A DNA stretch of 64,000 nt from Candidatus Manganitrophus sp. (lineage in GTDB: Bacteria > Nitrospirota > Nitrospiria > SBBL01 > Manganitrophaceae). The stretch is from NCBI GenBank assembly GCA_028865235.1, contig CP114562.1, positions 174,042-238,041 on the forward strand, in the 5' to 3' direction. A model generated the notes under the pieces. That model searched no databases, was not told the DNA's origin, and worked only from the letters and a program-made list of their open reading frames with translations. The first letter of the stretch is position 1. Every line of letters begins with the position of its first letter. Both the position numbers and the translations under genes were made by a program. Positions 9,908 to 20,678 of this stretch are shown here, one piece after another.

Positions 9908-12900
9908 ATGATGGGAGCGATCGGGCTATTCGGGGATCGGGCCGGACGGCGTGATCCCCGGTCTGAGAGGGGAAGCGCGGTGATCATGGCGCTGATCCTG
10001 ATCCTTCTGATCCTGGGGCTTGCAGGGGTCGCCTTTTCTTTTTTTCGTTTCTCCCGCGAGAAGGCGGTCCGGCCGTTTCAGGCTTCGGGCGCGGCCGGTG
10101 CGGCTGATTACGGTCTTCAACACGCCCTCTCGGCCTTGCAAAAAAAGGCGGCCGGGGGGGCCGCCTCCGATCCGGCGATGGCGTTTTTCTTTTGGGGGGG
10201 CGATCTCAACGGGGATGGCATTCCTGCCCAGGATGGCGAGGTTGATTGGAACCGGAATGGAAAGCTGGATGTCAGTCCCGTTACCGGACGGAAGACCCTG
10301 GAGGATGCCGACGGGAACGGAATTTGGAATCGGCCGGATGGCATTCTCGAAGGTCCCCCGGGGAACCTCTCAGACGAGGACACCGGTGTGGATGGTCTTC
10401 TCGATTTCATGGAGCCCGGCTACGATCCGCTCACCAAGCCGGACCCGAACCAAGATAATTATCACCCGGTCTTCCATCCATCTGGAACCGAAGGGAATGG
10501 GAGATTCGATCCTGGGGAACCTGACAACGGGGACGGCAGATTCGATACCGTTGAGGATGGAAGCCGTTGGATCCGCTGGGGAAGAGAGTGCAAGCATTAC
10601 GAAGGTCAACCGCGGAGAGGGGGAAGCGGTTATTGATAGCCGAAATTACCTGAAGGCTGTGGAGGTGAACAGCCTAATCGATCTAAACGGCCCGGATCAT
10701 CTGGCCGCACGGCTCCTGAACAATCTTTCACGGACCATTGTGCTGTCGGTCATTGACACAGTGAACAATACGGTTGTGCGACAAACGCTTGGGCAGAATG
10801 CCCGAGGCCTGGAGTACAACGCCGATCTAGATGCGACGATCGGGACAATATTCAGTACGCCCCTTGCCTCGACGGATCCTCACGCCGTTCAACTGATCAA
10901 GCGGCGCAATCAACTTCCCGGCAAGCGGTTTGCCACCCAAGATCAGGTCTTTGAGGCAATCAAGAGTTTGGGTCTTTTCACCGTCAACGACACCGACGAA
11001 TGGCTTCGCCTGCGAGAGTTTATCACCGTCCATACCACGACCGATCCTACGACCATCCGGCAGGACCCGGACAACCCGACAGGCCCTCCCATCCGCGATC
11101 CCCGTCCGCCGGTCAATATCAACACCGCGCCGAAGGAGGTCTTGCAGGCGGTGATCATGGCGGGGTTTGATTTTCCGAGCCTCCCCGGGGCGGATAACAC
11201 AACCAAAACGACAAATACCTTCGATGCCGCGGAGAGCCTCGCTTCAATTATTTTTCAGTACCGGCTGAATCAGGCAGATCCCATCCTTGCGGGTCAGAGC
11301 GCGTTTAAGAGCTGGACCCAATTTGAGACATTCATGGGGCAGGTGGTAGGGAATATCAATACGTTGATTCCGGCGGGGGTTCCAAATGATATCAATAGAA
11401 GGGCAATTCTTCTGGCCAACATAGACCGGCTGATCGCCCAGGCCAATCCGAACAGCCGGCTCCAGCGATTCAATCCTGATACGACCACCTCCCGTCCGAT
11501 CGACAAATCCAAGATCCGTTTTCCCACAGCGGAGTTTACCTTCAGCGGCGATGGTCTCTTTGAAATCACCTCCCTCGGGATACTTACGTCAGGCCAGAAG
11601 CTCCTCCCTCCTTTTATGGCCCCGACAGAGCCCCAGCGCGTCCTCTCTGAGGGAGGCGGTGAAATCGCCCGATCCGAAAACGTTTCAGTAGTGAAGGCGT
11701 TTGAGGTGTTAAGACATACCACACAGGAAGAATTTGAAGGGAGCAAACCTTTATTCCAGAAAACCCGTTTCTCTAGCAAAAGCTATCCCGAGAATATCAA
11801 CAGCGCCGCCTTCTCCATCAATCCTGTTCTTCCCTTTCCAATACCTGTCCCATTAGCGGGCGCCCTCACGGTCGATGAAAAAAGTGGATTGGTCTACGTG
11901 ATTGAAGGCACAACGGGTGTGAGGGTGATTCATCCGTCTATAGGTCCAGTCGGCTTGATATCGATTCCCTCCCCCTCGGCCCTGGCAATGGCTCCGGCCT
12001 TTCCTGGGACGACATTGGGTCGTCTTTATGTTGCGCAAAATGGAATGGCTGCAATCAAGGTTTTTGATATTAACGGGGGTGTGGATGCGCCATTGTCGAC
12101 GGCAATGCCGGATATCACCGGCCTTTCGGGGCCTCCGATCAAGATCATTCACGATCCTGCAGAAAGAGACCTCCTGTTTAACTTGGGGGCGCCCGCGACA
12201 AACGATATCGGGAAATTGGCATTTCGGGACCCGCCGTTGGCCCCCGCCGTTGTGGAGCTAGAGACGTTTACAGTATCTCCTTTTGATATCGCCTTCGATC
12301 TGCGTCTAGATCAACTTTTCGCCATTGGAAGTGATGATATCGGCAATAGCGTATTGGTTAGGATTCGCGACTCCGATAATGGTGCCCTCGAATCCTTTCC
12401 GCTTTTCAACTTCGGGATGGCCTTCACCCCCCGATTTGTAGAAACAGATCCGGAGAACGGAGCGCTCTTCATCGTCTCGCCAGAAGGGGCCCATCTTCGT
12501 CTCCGAAAATATTCGACCAAAGGGGATACGACCGCGGAATTAGACAGCCTCCTCCTGACGGGCCTGAATACCACAGTCTCCGACGGCCGTCTGGCGGTGG
12601 ACGCGACGGAGCATCTCATCTTTGTCGTCGGCGGCAGCCAACTGGTTGTGGTCAGCGACAGGGGGGAGCGGCTGGAGCTTATGGTAGAGGTTACCTTGCC
12701 TTCGGCCGGGCCCTATCATCTCGCCCTCGACCGGTTCAGGAGGCGGCTCTTCATCTCCAGCCCGACCGATGTCAGCGCCTACGCCTATTCCCTCTCCCAG
12801 ACGACCCCATTTTTAAAAATGGACGGCCAGGTCCGGCTGATCCCGAATGCCCCGCCGGTCAGTTCTGATCCAACAAAGATTCTGGGCCGGTCCAGCTTCG

Positions 12901-14747
12901 AAAGCGGTCGTGACCTGATGCGGCTGGATGGGCCGATTCCCGCCGGGGCCGCTCAAAAGCCGATCGGCCTGCTGACATCCATTGGTGCCCCTCCACCCGG
13001 TGGATCTCCTGGGCGACTTCTCCCGGACGGTATATTCCTGACATCGTCTTCTTCTCCTGGGTCCCCTCCGTCGGTCTTCGCCGATCTCTTCTCCTTCGAT
13101 TCGACACAGTTCTACGGCAACGGCCTTGACGGAAACGGCCCGAACGCCGAAGATCCCGGCCTGCGGCGAGGGGCGATGGAGTTCTGGGTGAAACTCTCCC
13201 GGCTGAGCGGAATTAACCCGTTGAATCCACCCGAAAAGGTTATTCCCTACCATTCTTTTTTGAAAACAAAAATTGACCCGTTCACTTTCATACGAAAAGA
13301 TGCCGATCCGAATAATGATCATAATGAATTGGAGGCCATTTTGGGTCTTGGGCCGGGTACGGTTGTTCCCAATTCGATCACATTTTCTCAAGCGACGGCG
13401 AACTACTTCATCCACACGCGCCTTTTTCTGAATGGCTTTCAGGATACCATGGGAGGAGATGGCCTTGTTGATCAAGCCAGCCTTCATTTGGTTCGATATG
13501 CCGATATTCCCCCAGATCCCCCGCTGACCGTCACCTATACTGACAATCTAGGGAACCCCCAGACCGTCCCCTTTGATCCTGTAGAATCGAATCAAGTCGA
13601 TTCGCCGGCCGTTCCCATCCTGATTGCAGGAGGAGAATGGCATCATCTGGCCTTTTCCTGGAGAATCGACACCAACCCCATGCCGGGAGGCAATAACAAA
13701 GAGAAGATTCAACAGGGATTATTTGTCAACGGTTCCATTCAGGCCGTAGGGACATTATCAAAAAAATCCTCAGCTCGATCCTGATGTAGGCAATGGATAT
13801 GAGACTTTATTTGATCTGTTAGATAACGACCTTGACGGCATTGTGGATGACGGCTTTTCCCAAGGCTCCTCTTTCCTCCAGTTCGGCGCGATGATCTTCG
13901 ATCCCGCCCCTCCGACGGCAAACATCCAGGCGACAACAGATGATCTCGTTCTCTATAAGAACGAAACGGCCCTGCCTGCCGCCTCCTTCACGCCGAGCCG
14001 TTTTTCATCCCAAGGGGAACCTTTCATAGAGAACCCCGCTCAGTTCCCCAACGGCTTCTTCGATCCCGGCGAGCCGTTTCAGGATGTCAACCTGAATGGA
14101 GTTCGAGATCTTTCGGGTGATTCTTTTACGATTTTCAATGACATCAATAAAAACGGAATCTGGGATGTCGGAGAAGACTTTACCGATTCCAACACAAACA
14201 ACCGGTATGACCGCCAGGGCGAGGCATTTTTCTATAATTGTCCGTCTCCCAATTATGAAGATTACAATCATAACGGTCAATGCGATCCAGGCGAGCTGCA
14301 CTTGGATCGGAATCCCACAGGTTATAACGGAGGGGAAGCCTTCACTGATGCCAATGCGAACCGCATCTACGACGGCAATGGCTATTTTGAGAGTACCTTT
14401 GCGGTACCCATTCTACCTGGCAGTCGAATCGGCACCCTTGCTTGGACGGAGTACAATCCGACCGGCACGGCGATCAATGTCGAACTGATTCTAAGAGCCA
14501 CCGACGGCCGGATCTTCTGGCGATGGTTCTCGGACAATATCGCAGGCGAGGAGTTCCGCTGAACCTTTCTGCCCCGGAAGAAGCCCGGCTGGAATACCGG
14601 GTGAATTTTCTCGTCCAAGATGGAGCCAAAGTGTCACCGGTCCTGGATGACCTCACCGTCACGGTTATTTCAAATTCCAAGGTCCTTTATACTCAGGAAA
14701 CCAGCCGGGCCTTTCAGTTCGACCCGAGTTTAGGGCCAGTGAATTAG
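9908..14747 (+). CDS. Giant GspK/PilX-like minor pseudopilin with Ca-binding, propeller-like and LamG-like segments (frameshifted)
   Basis: The product starts with RGSAVIMALILILLILG, a prepilin-like helix without Glu at position 5, as is usual for GspK. A DxNxDG-rich segment follows (DLNGDGIPAQDGEVD, DADGNGIW). Next come helix-hairpin-helix blocks of GspK type (KRFATQDQVFEAIKSLGLF; VNINTAPKEVLQAVI), then a beta-propeller-like stretch with repeated strand motifs (about 11850-12830). A LamG/concanavalin-like domain follows (GAMEFWVKLSRLSG ... GEWHHLAFSW ... GLFVNGS), then a second Asp/Asn-rich calcium-binding stretch and a C-terminal beta domain. Shifts near 10578, at an A7 run (13760-13766) and near 14557 were corrected; total about 1,610 codons, compared with about 320 for normal GspK. 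GspK caps the pseudopilus tip, so the extra domains would be displayed there, probably as an adhesin. Confidence 0.75.
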
Positions 14748-14759
14748 AGGTCTTGAAAT

Positions 14760-14802
14760 GTCATTGAGAGGAGGCATCGTGATGAAGCGATCTCAAAATG
14801 AC
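14760..14802. repeat. Palindromic interspersed repeat of the 'GTCATTG(C)GAG...CTCAAAATGAC' kind
   Basis: GTCATTGAGA at 14760-14769 pairs with TCTCAAAATGAC at 14791-14802, with a two-base bulge. The enclosed sequence contains GAGGAGGCATCGTGATGAAG. Sequences of this pattern are scattered in many environmental bacterial genomes. It sits between the giant pseudopilin gene and the next minor pilin and could form an RNA hairpin; a following A7 tract gives no T tract on the + strand. Confidence 0.55.
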
Positions 14803-14823
14803 AAAAAAAGTCTAACTTAAAAA

Positions 14824-16030
14824 ATGGTGAGAATGCAGAATCAGCACGGCATCACTCTTGTCGAAGTCCTCGTCGGCATAGGGATATTGGCCTTGATTCT
14901 TTTCATGGTCTCGCCGGTCTTTCTGGTGAAGGCGGAATCGCACAGAAGGGTCATTGAGGGGTCGATTCCGGCACTGATCGGAGAATCGCTGAAAGATGCA
15001 ATCTTGGTCGGCGCGCGGGAGAATTACAATCCGGTGGAGAACACCATCTTTTTTGATTTTGAAGGGGTTCGGATTCGAATACGATCCCTGGCCCCTGGAG
15101 AGAGGATTCATCTTCCGTTCGATGCAGTTCCTCGGCAGGGGCTTTATCCGTTGGGACTGGTCTATTCCGCATCGGACCACATGGTTGTCAACGGCGTCGA
15201 TCTAGGACCGCTCACGGATGGGACGGGAAATGTGATCCGGGGGGGGGGTTGTGGGGCCGCCGGTGGATGAGGATCGAAACGGCAATCGGTTCCTTGATTC
15301 CGGGGAGGATCTCAATGGCAGCGGCCTGCTTGATACCATGGAAGATGTAAACAATAATGGTGCCTTAGACTTGGGAGAGGATACGAATGGCAACTGCATT
15401 TTAGATGCTGGAGAGGACAACAACGGCAACGGCGTGCTGGACGGTTCCGAGGATCTCAATTGCAATCGTTTCTTAGATGCGCCGGATCTTTTCCTGAACG
15501 AGGATGCCAATCGCAATGGGCGGCTCGATCCGGGAGAGGATGTCAATGGAAATGGCGTCTTGAATGTTCCTCAGGGCAGTCCGGTAGCAACAGGCGATCC
15601 GCTCGTTGGAAAACCGAATCCATACCTCCCTTATCGCGCCGATTTCTACCGAAATTACGGTTACACGCTGGAGATCGTTCGCCCCTCGATCTCTCCGCGC
15701 TATGAATTTACGGTCCGAATCTTCCCTCGGTTTTTCGATGTGCGGGCAGGGTTTCAGAGCGCTCCGTATCCCGTTCTGAAAGCCTATTCGGAGCCGGAGG
15801 TGGGGACCTGGGCAACGAATTGCAATGATGATGACGAGGATGGGATCGTTGACGACCAGCCTGTTTTCAACGATAAACCGGCAGGTACTTCCTCTTCTCC
15901 GTGCGGCCTTCACGACTGGCGGGGAACCCCTGAGACCCTCCTGAATGGAATCGATGACGACGGCGACGGCGTCATCGACGACGGGGTGATTCTGCCGTCC
16001 CGGGAGATGAAGTTTACCATTGATTTTTAA
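14824..16030 (+). CDS. Minor pilin with tandem EF-hand-like calcium loops (frameshifted)
   Basis: The start carries a prepilin signal, HGITLVEVLVGIGILALI, with cleavage expected after Gly and Glu at position 5, followed by a membrane/assembly helix. A G10 run at 15239-15248 breaks the frame; after correction the protein continues with at least six near-identical 12-residue units of the form EDxNGNGxLDxG. A globular domain follows, then another Asp-rich loop (DDDEDGIVDDQ, DDDGDGVIDDG), for about 400 residues in all. It resembles PilV/GspI-type minor pilins that have gained a calcium-binding module. It overlaps the next gene by 11 bases, so the two are coupled. ATG 14833 is an alternative start closer to the signal. 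Confidence 0.75.
15265..15567 (+). repeat. In-frame 36-bp tandem repeat encoding DxNxNGxLD calcium-binding loops
   Basis: Units such as EDVNNNGALDLG, EDTNGNCILDAG, EDNNGNGVLDGS and EDVNGNGVLN follow each other every 12 residues, with one five-residue insertion after the fifth unit. Asp/Asn at alternate positions and a central Gly match the calcium ligands of EF-hand and thrombospondin-3-like loops. The DNA copies differ at many third positions, so selection acts on the protein and the array is not a recent DNA expansion. Confidence 0.85.
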
Positions 16031-17525
16031 TTTCCTCTCAAAAGAGAAAGGCTACACCCTTATCGAGGTGCTCGTTTCGATGGTCCTGACGGCAATGGTT
16101 TTTGGGGGAACGTTGATGATCGTTCGTAATATTCGGGCTGTCGACAGTGGATTTGAGGAGATGGCAGGTCTTTATGAAGAGGTGGGGAAGATCAACCGGA
16201 TGCTTCGGGAGGATCTGGCGGGAATTCAGAAGTCGGTCGACATGGAAGCTTTTACCGATGATAATCAGAATGGATTTTTCAATGGGACGGATCCCTTTAC
16301 TCCGGCCGATGACCCTTCAACGGTTGCGCTGCCTCATGCCTTCGGCATCAATCGCAACGAGGGGCAAGGCTTTCCGGGCGACGATTCTGCTACCCCCTAT
16401 GATGAGTCGGCGGTGGACGCCATCAATCTTCCTTATGGCCCGGCCTATGACTACTTCTTCGGGATGACCAACAATGGCATTCGGGATCTCTTCTCTTTTC
16501 GCGGAAGCGTTCAGGTCGGGGGCGAGATCCGTCCGGCGATGATCACCTATCGGCTGGTAGAGCGGTCGCACCGGTGCAATGGAGATGCCGGAACAGATGG
16601 CCTATCGGATGAATTTGAAACGGGCTATCACCCGCTCTATCATGCAGATCCAAGCAACGACAATGTTTCAGGGGTGTTCAATCCGGGGCAGCTCCCTCCG
16701 GGGAGGGTTGAGACCGAAGGGGATCGAATCATCGATATTGCCTTCCCCTGTCCCGATGCGGGCGCCAAACCGGTCTATCAGCTCCAGCGAATCATGCACC
16801 TCGCCCCCCAAGAGCAGTATCTGGAAGTGCTCAGTACCGCGATCGTGGAGTTCAACCTCCTCTATTTTAATCGAAAAGAAAAACGTTATCAGGAACCATC
16901 CGGCGTGAAGCGGTTTGGCTATCCGGAGGATTTTGGGAGCCTGGCCTTTTTCGACGGCTCTGTGTTCCGATTTAAAGAATCGACGTTTGGGTCCCAGGAT
17001 CCCTTTTCCTATCTGCAAGCCGGGAGTCGTATCTTTCTTTTTCAGAGGAATCCGGATCGCACCGATCCGCTGATGACCTATACCTTAGAGCCGGGATTTT
17101 TTACGATCAGCGGGGTGGATAATGTCAACAGAACTTTTACGACAATAGAGCTTCTTCCGGTGACCCTTGTTCCCAACGAGCCGGTCACTTTTGGCAGTCT
17201 CGGTGTCTTTGACAGCACCGGCTTATTGAATTCCGCGGCCGTTGATGACGGATTTCTTAATCTCAAACCGGGTGATGAGGTTTACCTGGAGCAGTCGGGG
17301 GCGATCTCACCGGGGCTCTATCGGATCACGGAAATTCGGGGAGGGCTTCGATTTGATCTGCGCGGACAGGGACCCGCTTCCGGACCGGTCCTTTTTCGGG
17401 TGCCGTACCTGCCGAGCGGCATTAAGGTTCATCTCACTGTGAAAGGAAATTTTGAGGGCCTCTCCGACCCCCGCGTTCAACTACGGACAATTCCGATCAC
17501 ACTCTTTCTTGGGAGGCAGGGGTGA
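16020..17525 (+). CDS. PilW/GspJ-like minor pilin
   Basis: An intact 501-residue frame begins at TTG 16020, inside the end of the upstream pilin gene. The N-terminus KEKGYTLIEVLVSMVLTAMV is a class III prepilin signal: cleavage after Gly 11, Glu at +5, and a hydrophobic assembly helix. The large C-terminal region is beta-rich and contains an acidic loop (DDNQNGFFNGTDPF) that may bind calcium. Length is well above usual GspJ (about 200 residues), in keeping with PilW-like proteins and with the enlarged neighbours. It would join the GspK-like and PilV-like proteins in the tip complex that primes filament assembly. The stop overlaps the ATPase start (TGATG). Confidence 0.8.
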   Translation: MIFNFLSKEKGYTLIEVLVSMVLTAMVFGGTLMIVRNIRAVDSGFEEMAGLYEEVGKINRMLREDLAGIQKSVDMEAFTDDNQNGFFNGTDPFTPADDPSTVALPHAFGINRNEGQGFPGDDSATPYDESAVDAINLPYGPAYDYFFGMTNNGIRDLFSFRGSVQVGGEIRPAMITYRLVERSHRCNGDAGTDGLSDEFETGYHPLYHADPSNDNVSGVFNPGQLPPGRVETEGDRIIDIAFPCPDAGAKPVYQLQRIMHLAPQEQYLEVLSTAIVEFNLLYFNRKEKRYQEPSGVKRFGYPEDFGSLAFFDGSVFRFKESTFGSQDPFSYLQAGSRIFLFQRNPDRTDPLMTYTLEPGFFTISGVDNVNRTFTTIELLPVTLVPNEPVTFGSLGVFDSTGLLNSAAVDDGFLNLKPGDEVYLEQSGAISPGLYRITEIRGGLRFDLRGQGPASGPVLFRVPYLPSGIKVHLTVKGNFEGLSDPRVQLRTIPITLFLGRQG

Positions 17526-19147
17526 TGCGACTTGGGGAGATCTTAATTGATAAAGGAATTCTCACCTCTCAACAACTTGAGGAGGTGCTCCAACTCCAGG
17601 CAGAACGAAAGATCCGCCTGGGAGAGGTGGTGGTGAAGAAGGGATGGATCTCCTCGCAAACCCTTGCTCAGACCTTGGCGGCCCATTTTCATCTCCCTTA
17701 TATCGATCTAAGAGAGTTCTCCCCCGCAGCGCATCTCGTTAAAAGTTTTCCAAAGGCGTTGGCGGTCGAATACCAGGTCCTTCCGATTAAGGAGGAAGGA
17801 GAGAAACTGATGATTGCGCTCTCCGATCCGACCGATCTGACTGCACAGGATACGATCCAATTTTATCTCCACCGACCGGTTTCCTTTGCCGTGGCCGATC
17901 CGACAAAAATACAAACGCTCTTGTCAAAATATTTCTCGAACGAGGAAGAGGTTTCCGCCGGGATTTCATCACCGGAAACGACGCCTTTCTTTAATGAAAA
18001 TGAAACAATTATTCATCTGGTCCATGAGCTGCTCACACAGGCGGTGACCTCCGGGGTCAGCGATATTCATTTAGAGCCGCTCAGGCATGCTCTACGCGTC
18101 CGTTATCGGCTCGATGGCGTTTGCTATGATCGGGATTATATCCCGCCCTCCTACCAGGGTGCCGTGATTTCGCGTGTGAAGCTCCTCTCCGGCATGGATA
18201 TTACGGAACACCGGCTTCCACAGGATGGCCGGATTCAGATGAACGTATTCCAAAAGGTGGTCGATTTTCGCGTCTCCAGCGTCCCGGCCAAATATGGAGA
18301 GAGTCTGGTCCTCAGAATTTTAGACAAAGAGGGCTTGGCCCCGGGCATCAAAGATCTCGGGTTTCTGGAAGAGGATTGTCGGGCTTTTATCGATTTGATT
18401 AAAGCGCCCGACGGTATTCTGCTGGTTACCGGGCCGACCGGTTCTGGAAAGACGACGACCCTCTATGCGGCGCTGAAAGAAACACAGTCGAGAGAAATTA
18501 AAATCATTACGACCGAAGACCCTGTGGAATATACCTTGGATGGAATAAGCCAGATTCAGGTCCATTCCAAAGTCGGCCTCGACTTCGGGCGCGCGCTGCG
18601 TCACATTTTAAGGCACGATCCCGACGTGATCCTGGTGGGGGAGATCCGGGATTTTGAGACCGCAGAGATCGCCATGCGCTCCGCGATGACCGGTCACAAG
18701 GTCTACAGCACCCTTCATACCAACGATGCGCCGTCGGCGATCAACCGGCTGATTAATATCGGCGTGGAGCCTTTTCTGATCGGGGCTTCTCTCCGGACCA
18801 TCATCGCCCAACGGTTGGTCCGGAAATTATGTTCTGCTTGTAAGATTCCGAGTCTGCTCAAAGATCACGATCTGAAGCTATTGGGAGTTCAGGAGGAGCG
18901 AGAGATCTTCCAACCTAGGGGATGCCTTCGCTGCGGCCAAACAGGTTACCGAGGACGGGTTGCCCTTTTTGAAATGATGCCTTTTACTGAATCGATTAAA
19001 GCCCTTACACTGGAGCGCCGGCCGAGCGCCGAGATCAGGAAAGCCGCATTGGCCAGCGGGATGCGCTCCTTACGGGAAGACGGATTGAATAAAGTTCTTT
19101 TAGGCATCACTTCTATTGCTGAAGTATTGTCCGTAACGGAAAACTAA
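17525..19147 (+). CDS. GspE/PilB-type assembly ATPase 1
   Basis: Cytoplasmic hexameric ATPase driving pilin assembly. ATG 17525 is chosen because it overlaps the preceding stop (TGATG). The product has 540 residues: an N-terminal GspE_N/MshEN-type domain (RLGEILIDKGILTSQQLEEV), a second N-domain, and the motor domain with SDIHLEPL. Walker A GPTGSGKTTT lies at about residues 302-311. An Asp box (TTEDPVEY), Walker B (DVILVGEIRD) and a His box (STLHTNDAPSAINR) follow. A four-cysteine zinc module (CSAC ... CLRC) follows, typical of GspE/PilB and absent from PilT. The gene is intact. A second GspE-type gene starts 14 bases later. Confidence 0.93.
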   Translation: MRLGEILIDKGILTSQQLEEVLQLQAERKIRLGEVVVKKGWISSQTLAQTLAAHFHLPYIDLREFSPAAHLVKSFPKALAVEYQVLPIKEEGEKLMIALSDPTDLTAQDTIQFYLHRPVSFAVADPTKIQTLLSKYFSNEEEVSAGISSPETTPFFNENETIIHLVHELLTQAVTSGVSDIHLEPLRHALRVRYRLDGVCYDRDYIPPSYQGAVISRVKLLSGMDITEHRLPQDGRIQMNVFQKVVDFRVSSVPAKYGESLVLRILDKEGLAPGIKDLGFLEEDCRAFIDLIKAPDGILLVTGPTGSGKTTTLYAALKETQSREIKIITTEDPVEYTLDGISQIQVHSKVGLDFGRALRHILRHDPDVILVGEIRDFETAEIAMRSAMTGHKVYSTLHTNDAPSAINRLINIGVEPFLIGASLRTIIAQRLVRKLCSACKIPSLLKDHDLKLLGVQEEREIFQPRGCLRCGQTGYRGRVALFEMMPFTESIKALTLERRPSAEIRKAALASGMRSLREDGLNKVLLGITSIAEVLSVTEN

Positions 19148-19161
19148 AGGATCGCCTTTCC

Positions 19162-20678
19162 ATGGAGAAATCTTCTGGTGACAGAGTGGAGCGAATAACA
19201 GCCGAAGCGGATGCCATCGCCAAGGTTCCGGCTTCTTTAGCCAGGATCTACCATCTGGTCCCGCTCGAAATCCGGGCTGGGATCTTGAGGGTCGCCACTT
19301 CAGATCCAGTGAATGCCGGGGCGCTCCGGGACCTGGAGTTGAGTCTACAAATGAAGGTGCAGGGGGTGACCTGTGAGCCTCAAGATTTAGATGCGTTGCT
19401 GGAACAATACTACCCTGAAGAGGCAGCGATCCTTCCTCGAGCCGACTTCTTTGACCGAATTCTCGCCGAAGAGGTTCAGGAGGAGGTTGAAAGCCTCGTC
19501 AGAAAACCCCAGATTCTCCGGCTCGTCCATTATCTCTTCGCCCAGGCGATAACGCTCCAAGCAAGCGATATCCACATCGAGCCCTCCTCAACCGGCAGCC
19601 AGATCCGCTATCGGGTCGATGGGATCCTTCATGATTTCCTCTTTCTGCCGAGTAAAATTGCCCTCGTCGTCGTGACCAAGTTAAAGGTGATGGCCGATCT
19701 GAATACCTCGGAGCGCCGCCTTCCCCAGGACGGAAGCATCAAAATCTTCCTCAACAAACGGCTGATCGAATTGAGGGTTTCGACCCTCCCGACGATCTTC
19801 GGGGAGAGTGTAGTCCTGCGTGTCCTCAACCGGGAGGCAGTGAGTCTGGACCTAACCCGGCTTGGAATGGCCGGGACGCACCTCGATCTCTTTAGAAATC
19901 TTTTGGCATCGCCTCATGGAATTATTTTGCTTACCGGGCCGACCGGTTCCGGAAAGACAACCACGCTCTACGCCGCCCTGGTAGAACTGAATACCGTCGG
20001 AACCAAAATTATCACAACCGAAGATCCGATTGAATATGACCTGGACGGAATCATGCAGATCGAAATCAATCCCGAGATCGGTCTCACCTTCGCCTCCTCT
20101 CTACGGGCTATTCTAAGACAGGATCCGGACATTATCCTGGTAGGCGAGATACGCGATATTGAAACGGCAAAGGTTTCCATCCAAGCAGCCCTCACAGGCC
20201 ATCTGGTCTTTTCCACCCTCCACACCCGGGATGCGCCTTCGGCCATCGCGCGCTTGATGGACATGGGGGTGGAGCCTTATCTCATTGCAGATACGCTTGT
20301 CGGCGTGGTCGCCCAAAGGCTGATCCGGAAAATCTGCATCGAGTGCAAAACGGATTTCCCCGTCGGTCCGGTTGAGTCGCTCCATCTAAAGGAATTTGGC
20401 TTGATAGCCGATTGCCTCTTTTATGGAAAAGGATGCGATGCGTGCGGAATGACGGGATTCCGGGGAGGGTCAGCCTCTATGAAATGATGCTAATCTCTCC
20501 GGAAATCCGGGAGATGATCACGGCAAGGCGACCTCTGGAGCAGATTCGTGCCGCAGCACGCCGGACCGGTATGACGATGTTAAGAGAAGAAGGGCTTCGC
20601 TTGGTGTTGGAGGGGGTCACCACCTTACAAGAGGTTTTGGAGTCGACTTCCCTCGAAAAGGAGGCGGGTAGCGCATGA
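19162..20678 (+). CDS. GspE/PilB-type assembly ATPase 2 (one frameshift)
   Basis: Second assembly-type ATPase, about 505 residues, starting with ATG 19162. It has one N-terminal GspE_N-like domain rather than two, then SDIHIEPS, Walker A GPTGSGKTTT at about residue 259, TTEDPIEYD, DIILVGEIRD and STLHTRDAPSAIAR. Zinc cysteines are CIEC and CDAC. A missing G near 20465 turns FRGRVSLYEMM into a premature stop; restoring it gives the usual C-terminus. It overlaps the next gene by 4 bases (ATGA). It is clearly diverged from ATPase 1 rather than a recent copy, so the two may power different steps or form a mixed motor; which one is essential cannot be told from sequence. Confidence 0.9.

Noticed and set aside
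12813..13487. Long - strand frame of 224 residues inside the giant pseudopilin gene
   Set aside because: It is an antisense shadow; the + strand frame carries the LamG-like motifs and continuous domain structure.
15265..15567. Regular 36-bp repeats resembling a CRISPR or VNTR array
   Set aside because: The units are contiguous, have no spacers, stay in frame and encode calcium-binding loops with varied third codon positions.
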